Position numbers and translations under genes: made by a program
Assembly (NCBI GenBank): GCA_015679605.1
Contig: JAAAVE010000227.1
Span: 1 to 25,854, forward strand
Reading direction: 5' to 3'
Origin: Podila epigama
Lineage: Eukaryota > Mortierellomycota > Mortierellomycetes > Mortierellales > Mortierellaceae
DNA length: 25,854 bases
The notes under the pieces: model-generated
Databases searched by the model: none
What the model was told of the DNA's origin: nothing
What the model saw: only the letters and a program-made list of their open reading frames with translations
In this document: piece after piece, positions 22,101 to 25,854 of the stretch
How positions within the stretch are numbered: the stretch's first letter is position 1
How the letters are laid out: every line of letters starts with the position of its first letter

Positions 22101-22433
22101 ATGGCGTCTCATGATGGTATCTCATTGATTCCCGACATTGTCGAGACCCAACAGCCCAAAAAGAACAATGACATGAGCCATGTCAACATCCAATCTCATG
22201 CCAGAGGTAAAAAAAAAAAGTGAATGTGTGTCAAAAGTAGCCTTGTCCCCCTCTGTTTGCTTTATGAGTGAAGAACAGTATAATGACAACATATTACGAT
22301 TGATGCAGAATACCCTGCCGAACGAGTTTCTGGCTTTTATGGGTCTATGGTGAATACCTTTGGCGCCCTCTCCGGTGCTGTGGGCATGGTACGTTGTCCA
22401 GTGTTTGCGGTTTTGGACCCCCATTTTATGGGC

Positions 22434-22482
<49 letters not shown>

Positions 22483-23578
22483 GCTGTTGCTGTAGCCGTT
22501 GTTGATGTTCCTGATATCCTGATATTGACATGGACGTGAAAAAAATCCCTTCTCTCATTTTCCTTGATAGATCCCATGCTGTATCTGCTTTCCCAATCCG
22601 TAAGTCCCTTTTCTTCTTCTTCATCATCTTCTTCTTGCGATGATAATGTGAAGCATATTCAACGTGTTAATTATATGTCTAATCTTGCGGGGGGAAAAAA
22701 CAATAGGTACAAGACTGTTGAACAAGGCTCAATTGGGCTAGTATCATACTTTGGCAAGTTTTACAAGATCGTTGACCCAGGACTTGTCCGCGTGAACCCG
22801 TTCACGGAACATGTGCTCGTAGTCGACATGCGAGTCCAGATTAGTACATTGACTGGTCAAGTCATCATGACCAAGGACAATGTGAACATCCAGATTGATT
22901 CAATTATCTACTGGCATATCATTAACCCTGTCCAAGCAAGCTATGGCATTTCAAATGTGCAACAAGCCTTGAATGAACGCACAAAGACGACGCTTCGACA
23001 GGTTCTCGGTGCAAGAATGTTGCAAGAAATCATTGAGAATCGAGAGCAGCTTGCACACGAGATTCAGGCTATCATTGATGTCCCAGCGCATTCATGGGGT
23101 GTCAAGGTCGAGAGTATCCTCATCAAGGACATTCATTTCTCAAAGAGTTTGCAAGAGTCGCTCTCCTCTGCAGCTCAGGCGAAGCGCTTGGCAGAGTCCA
23201 AAGTTATTCAAGCGCAGTCTGAAGTTGATAGCGCCAAGTTGATGCGTCAAGCAGCCGAATGTGAGTGCTTTTTTTTTTATGTTTGGATGTAGATATGACT
23301 GCAATTACGGCTACAATGTCATGATACACATTCTAATATTTTTTTCCCATTGTATCAACATAGTCTTGAACACACCTGCGGCCATGCAAATCAGATACCT
23401 CGACTCCATGGCGTCCATGGCGCGTCATAGCGGCCAAAAGACGATTTTCATGCCCACTTCAGATGATACTAAGACGCATTTCACTGCAGGATCGTCGACT
23501 TCTGTTCCTATGCCTGTAGCCTCCTTGCAGGGTCCTAGTGGAAACCAACTCCTATCCTATAGTCACACTGGCAAGTGA
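22101..23578 (+). CDS. Stomatin/SPFH-domain membrane scaffold protein
   Basis: Exons 22101..22206, 22309..22388, 22571..22599, 22707..23260, 23364..23578; phases close, 327 aa. Stomatins are oligomeric inner-leaflet proteins that organise cholesterol or ergosterol-rich membrane domains and modulate channels. N-terminal region: GSMVNTFGALSGAVGMIPCCICFPNPYKTV; the Cys cluster (about 64-67) is a likely S-acylation site, and no long hydrophobic hairpin is obvious. The SPFH core runs from about 72 (QGSIGLVSYFGKFY, VDPGL, DNVNIQIDS, ARMLQEIIENREQL, WGVKVESILIKDI) to about 235, then the Ala/Gln-rich helix SAAQAKRLAESKVIQAQSEV and the NTPAAMQIRYLDSM motif typical of the stomatin C-terminus. The tail is Ser-rich. 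One exon is only 29 nt. The exact paralogue is not determined. Confidence 0.93.
22434..22503. repeat. (GTT)n microsatellite in stomatin intron 2
   Basis: About 16 perfect GTT units then interrupted GCTGTTGCTG units, within the 182-nt intron 22389-22570. The opposite strand would read (CAA)n. Confidence 0.9.
22571..22599 (+). other. 29-nt mini-exon of the stomatin gene
   Basis: Flanked by GATAG before and GTAAGT after. It encodes IPCCICFPN plus two bases of Pro, the conserved Cys-Pro motif before PYKTV. Phase 0 in, phase 2 out. Confidence 0.85.
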
Positions 23579-24323
23579 AGAAAGGAAGATACCCTTTTTT
23601 TCTCTCTCTCTCTTCAAACGCGTCTTTGCCCACCCCGATTGTACAGAGATTTCTTTTCTCACGCCCCTTTTTAACAGTTAATCATGAGGAGAGAAGGAGC
23701 ACGAGCAAAATAATAAAGCAAATATCCTTTTCGTGCACCACTTGCACTTTTCGATTATGGCACTTCTTGATGCAATTGGTGACATTCGCCAATGCTCAGT
23801 GTTGCCAACGTGGCACTATGCTATATATGGCGTATTGAAAGGGAATCATCAATCTTTTCAAGCAAAAACTTGTAGGTCCACCATTCGCACATCTTTTCGA
23901 CCTATGTTTTTTCGCATAGGGTCATGATAGCAAAAGACGTGTTTTTCGTTCTTTTTGGCACGAACGACACTCTTCTTTGACCACATTCACCACAATATCA
24001 CAATGAGGACAACAAGATGAATCCCAAAATCCCAAAATCCCCTGTTTCCTCCTTTTTTTTTTCTTTTTCTTTCTTCTTTCTTCTCTCTTACGTGAGTTCC
24101 ACCCCTTCTTCTCTTCTACTCCTCACACCTTTCTTTTGGAGCAAAGAAAACAAGACTCGTCGCTCGATTATATCTCCCTTTCTCAATCCCATCTTCACCA
24201 GCAACAGTTTCAACAGCAAAAGCAACATCATCAAGGATATCTAAAAGAAAACATCCTTCAGCTACATCTTCCGCGCCAAAAATAACCCCATCCACCCACT
24301 ATCACAACCCCCCATTTCCAACT
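23579..24323. promoter_or_regulatory. Intergenic region upstream of the EcsC-like gene
   Basis: 745 bp, no supported gene. It holds AATAAA at 23712, a short inverted repeat TGCCA-ACG-TGGCA (23803-23815), a TC-rich tract at about 24051-24130, and an A/C-rich leader with CAACAG-like words before the ATG. Confidence 0.45.
23712..23717 (+). terminator. AATAAA poly(A) signal of the stomatin gene
   Basis: Hexamer 134 nt after the TGA at 23576-23578. Confidence 0.5.
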
Positions 24324-25661
24324 ATGAAACTTCTTCTTCGCCTCTCCGTGGCAGCAGCTCTCTTGTTGGCCGGCACTTTTGCAGAAAGCCCTGCCCAGGC
24401 GAAAGGCGCTCTCCAATCCTTTTTAAACGATCCTCAAGTGCAAGCAACAGCACCTCATCTCGTGGACCAAATCCTTGCTCAAGGTCGCAGTGAAGACTTT
24501 GCAGGGTTTGATATCAATGCAGTACTCGACGCTGCAACTGGTCAACTCTTGCCCGCGGTCAAGATCCCATTGTTGAACGACATTGTGGACATGGTGACAA
24601 TGGTGGCCTTTAACAGCAAACAAGCCGACTGGAACCGAATTGAACAAGCCAAACTCAAAGCGATCAAAGACAATGGTCAAGAAGCAGTCGACGCAATCCA
24701 GGACCTTTCGTCGCTGGACGCTCACCGAGCACTGATCATCGTGAATACAATCTACGATGCGGTCATACATCTGCCGACAATGAACAAGGCCAATTATGCG
24801 AGCCTTGAGAGTAACAGGAAGGAGGGTGGGTCTTCCATGTGGGACGTGCTTGGGTTCGGCATCATAAAGTCATCGGATGCTGTGCGCAATGTCAGGAACG
24901 CCATCACGCCTTCGGGTAGATGTGAGACGACGGATTCCTCGTACCTCCGCGGCGTCGAGGAACTGGTCTATTACACCTCATTGACGGACGGCGTTGCAGG
25001 AGGCACCTTGTCAGCCACGCCGCCGACCGCAGACAGCAAGAACATTGGTCTCTTCCGACTGACCTCTGCAGTAGCCAAGCTGGCGATCGAAATCCACATG
25101 GCACAAGGAGTTGCCAAATTGGCAGACCTGGACCCTAAAGAAGACCGTGTCCGTGCCATGATCTACCTCTCCCTCACGGCCGAGAGCCCACTCTCGACAC
25201 AATCCCAGATGGCGCGCGAGATCAACAATATGATTGTCCGCAAACTGGCAGACAAGATCCCAGATTCGGCTTTGAGATCAGTGGAGCAACAAGCCGCCTT
25301 GGTGTTGATTACCAAGGGTGCAGGACGTGGTGAACGGGGAGGCTTCCTATCCAGTGTGCCAGTGCTCAAAAACATTTTCGCGTTTAGCAGCGATGTCATT
25401 GACGCGAATAATGTGGGCGATGTGCTCAAGTACGTCTTTTGCCCTATCCCAGCATCTGCATTGGAGACGACAACAGAGTCTGCTCCAGCCAAGCCTGCCA
25501 TCCAAAAACAACAGAATCAAAAGAGTGTTGCGGATGATGCAGATCTGGCCGATGGAGATGATGGTGCTGCTGCTGCTCAAGAGTCAGACCAGCAAGAACA
25601 ACAGCAGCGACAGGCACAGCAACATGTGCTCCAGCGACCCGATTCTAAAAAAGAGTTGTAG
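24324..25661 (+). CDS. EcsC-family protein with signal peptide and KKEL C-terminus
   Basis: Single exon, 445 aa. The N-terminus is a classic signal peptide: MKLLLRLSVAAALLLAG, cleavage probably after Ala20 or Ala26. Residues about 130-385 match the EcsC family pattern: a Gly-rich point GVAGG, a helix with IGLFRLTSAVAKLAIEIHMAQG, then a helix DRVRAMIYLSLTA, and near the end GGFLSSVPVLKNIFAFSSDVID followed by VGDVLKYVF. The C-terminal 60 residues are acidic and Q-rich, ending KKEL, a possible weak K/HDEL-type ER retrieval signal. Bacterial EcsC is encoded next to an ABC transporter; its biochemical activity is not established, so no function is assigned. ER-lumen or secreted location is inference. 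The start ATG follows an A/C-rich leader. Confidence 0.78.
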   Translation: MKLLLRLSVAAALLLAGTFAESPAQAKGALQSFLNDPQVQATAPHLVDQILAQGRSEDFAGFDINAVLDAATGQLLPAVKIPLLNDIVDMVTMVAFNSKQADWNRIEQAKLKAIKDNGQEAVDAIQDLSSLDAHRALIIVNTIYDAVIHLPTMNKANYASLESNRKEGGSSMWDVLGFGIIKSSDAVRNVRNAITPSGRCETTDSSYLRGVEELVYYTSLTDGVAGGTLSATPPTADSKNIGLFRLTSAVAKLAIEIHMAQGVAKLADLDPKEDRVRAMIYLSLTAESPLSTQSQMAREINNMIVRKLADKIPDSALRSVEQQAALVLITKGAGRGERGGFLSSVPVLKNIFAFSSDVIDANNVGDVLKYVFCPIPASALETTTESAPAKPAIQKQQNQKSVADDADLADGDDGAAAAQESDQQEQQQRQAQQHVLQRPDSKKEL

Positions 25662-25670
25662 TGTCGTTCT

Positions 25671-25696
25671 CTTCTTCTTCTTCTTCTTCTTCTTCT
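25671..25696. repeat. (CTT)n microsatellite in the EcsC 3' UTR
   Basis: Near-perfect trinucleotide repeat starting 10 nt after the TAG stop (25659-25661). Confidence 0.9.
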
Positions 25697-25717
25697 ACTC
25701 GCATTCTGCTTTGCGTC

Positions 25718-25723
25718 AATAAA
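25718..25723 (+). terminator. AATAAA poly(A) signal of the EcsC-like gene
   Basis: Hexamer 57 nt after the stop. An A20 run begins at about 25771, and the window ends in A/G-rich sequence. Confidence 0.6.
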
Positions 25724-25854
25724 AATACACCTTCTATGGAGACAAAAGCACATTCGTAATATCTCGATTTAAAAAAAAAAAAAAAAAAAAGACAAGAAAA
25801 AAAAAACAAAAGAACAAAAGAACAAGAAGAAAAGGAAAGAAGAAGAAAAGGAAG

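Noticed and set aside
22434-22503. Poly-Gln coding on the minus strand across the GTT repeat
   Set aside because: It is an intronic microsatellite of the stomatin gene; the reading frame has no start context or domain.
23803-23815. TGCCA-ACG-TGGCA with an upstream CCAAT as an ER-stress element
   Set aside because: Spacing and core do not match ERSE (CCAAT-N9-CCACG), and that element is not established in fungi.

Overview
The window looks like nuclear DNA of an early-diverging filamentous fungus, most likely Mortierellomycota (the Mortierella group). Genes carry short GT-AG introns, coding sequence is intron-poor but full of Q/N/H/S runs, intergenic stretches hold long homopolymers, pyrimidine tracts and CA/GA repeats, and the families are fungal (an exomer ChAP subunit, a fungal P450, a septin-like protein). 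The phylum call is inference; no rRNA, tRNA, plasmid or bacterial signal was seen.

Eight protein-coding genes are supported. One is on the minus strand: an OTU-family deubiquitinase resembling OTUD3, cut by the left edge. It is divergent from seven head-to-tail plus-strand genes: a Chs5-Arf1-binding protein (exomer, BCH1/BUD7 type; 10 exons, 811 aa); a septin-like protein with a degenerate nucleotide site and a C-terminal membrane segment (2 exons, 1126 aa); a cytochrome P450 (4 exons, 572 aa); a large low-complexity protein with a PH-like region and a C-terminal PB1-like region (3 exons, 817 aa); an ANKRD54-like ankyrin protein (2 exons, 855 aa); a stomatin/SPFH protein (5 exons, 327 aa); and an EcsC-family protein with a signal peptide and a KKEL tail (1 exon, 445 aa). 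All exon chains were built by hand from GT/AG sites and close in phase.

Intergenic gaps are about 0.6-0.8 kb, except the 2.2 kb between the P450 and the PH/PB1-like gene, which may hide a 5'-UTR intron or a non-coding transcript. Many genes share an upstream layout of a pyrimidine-rich tract, then a C/A-rich leader, then the ATG.

The genes do not form an operon or an obvious pathway. Several act at membranes (exomer sorting, septin-like, P450 at the ER, stomatin, ER/secretory EcsC), but this may be coincidence. The most interesting candidate is the septin-like protein: its P-loop and G4 positions are lost, its G domain is interrupted by a roughly 215-residue insertion, and it ends in a membrane anchor.
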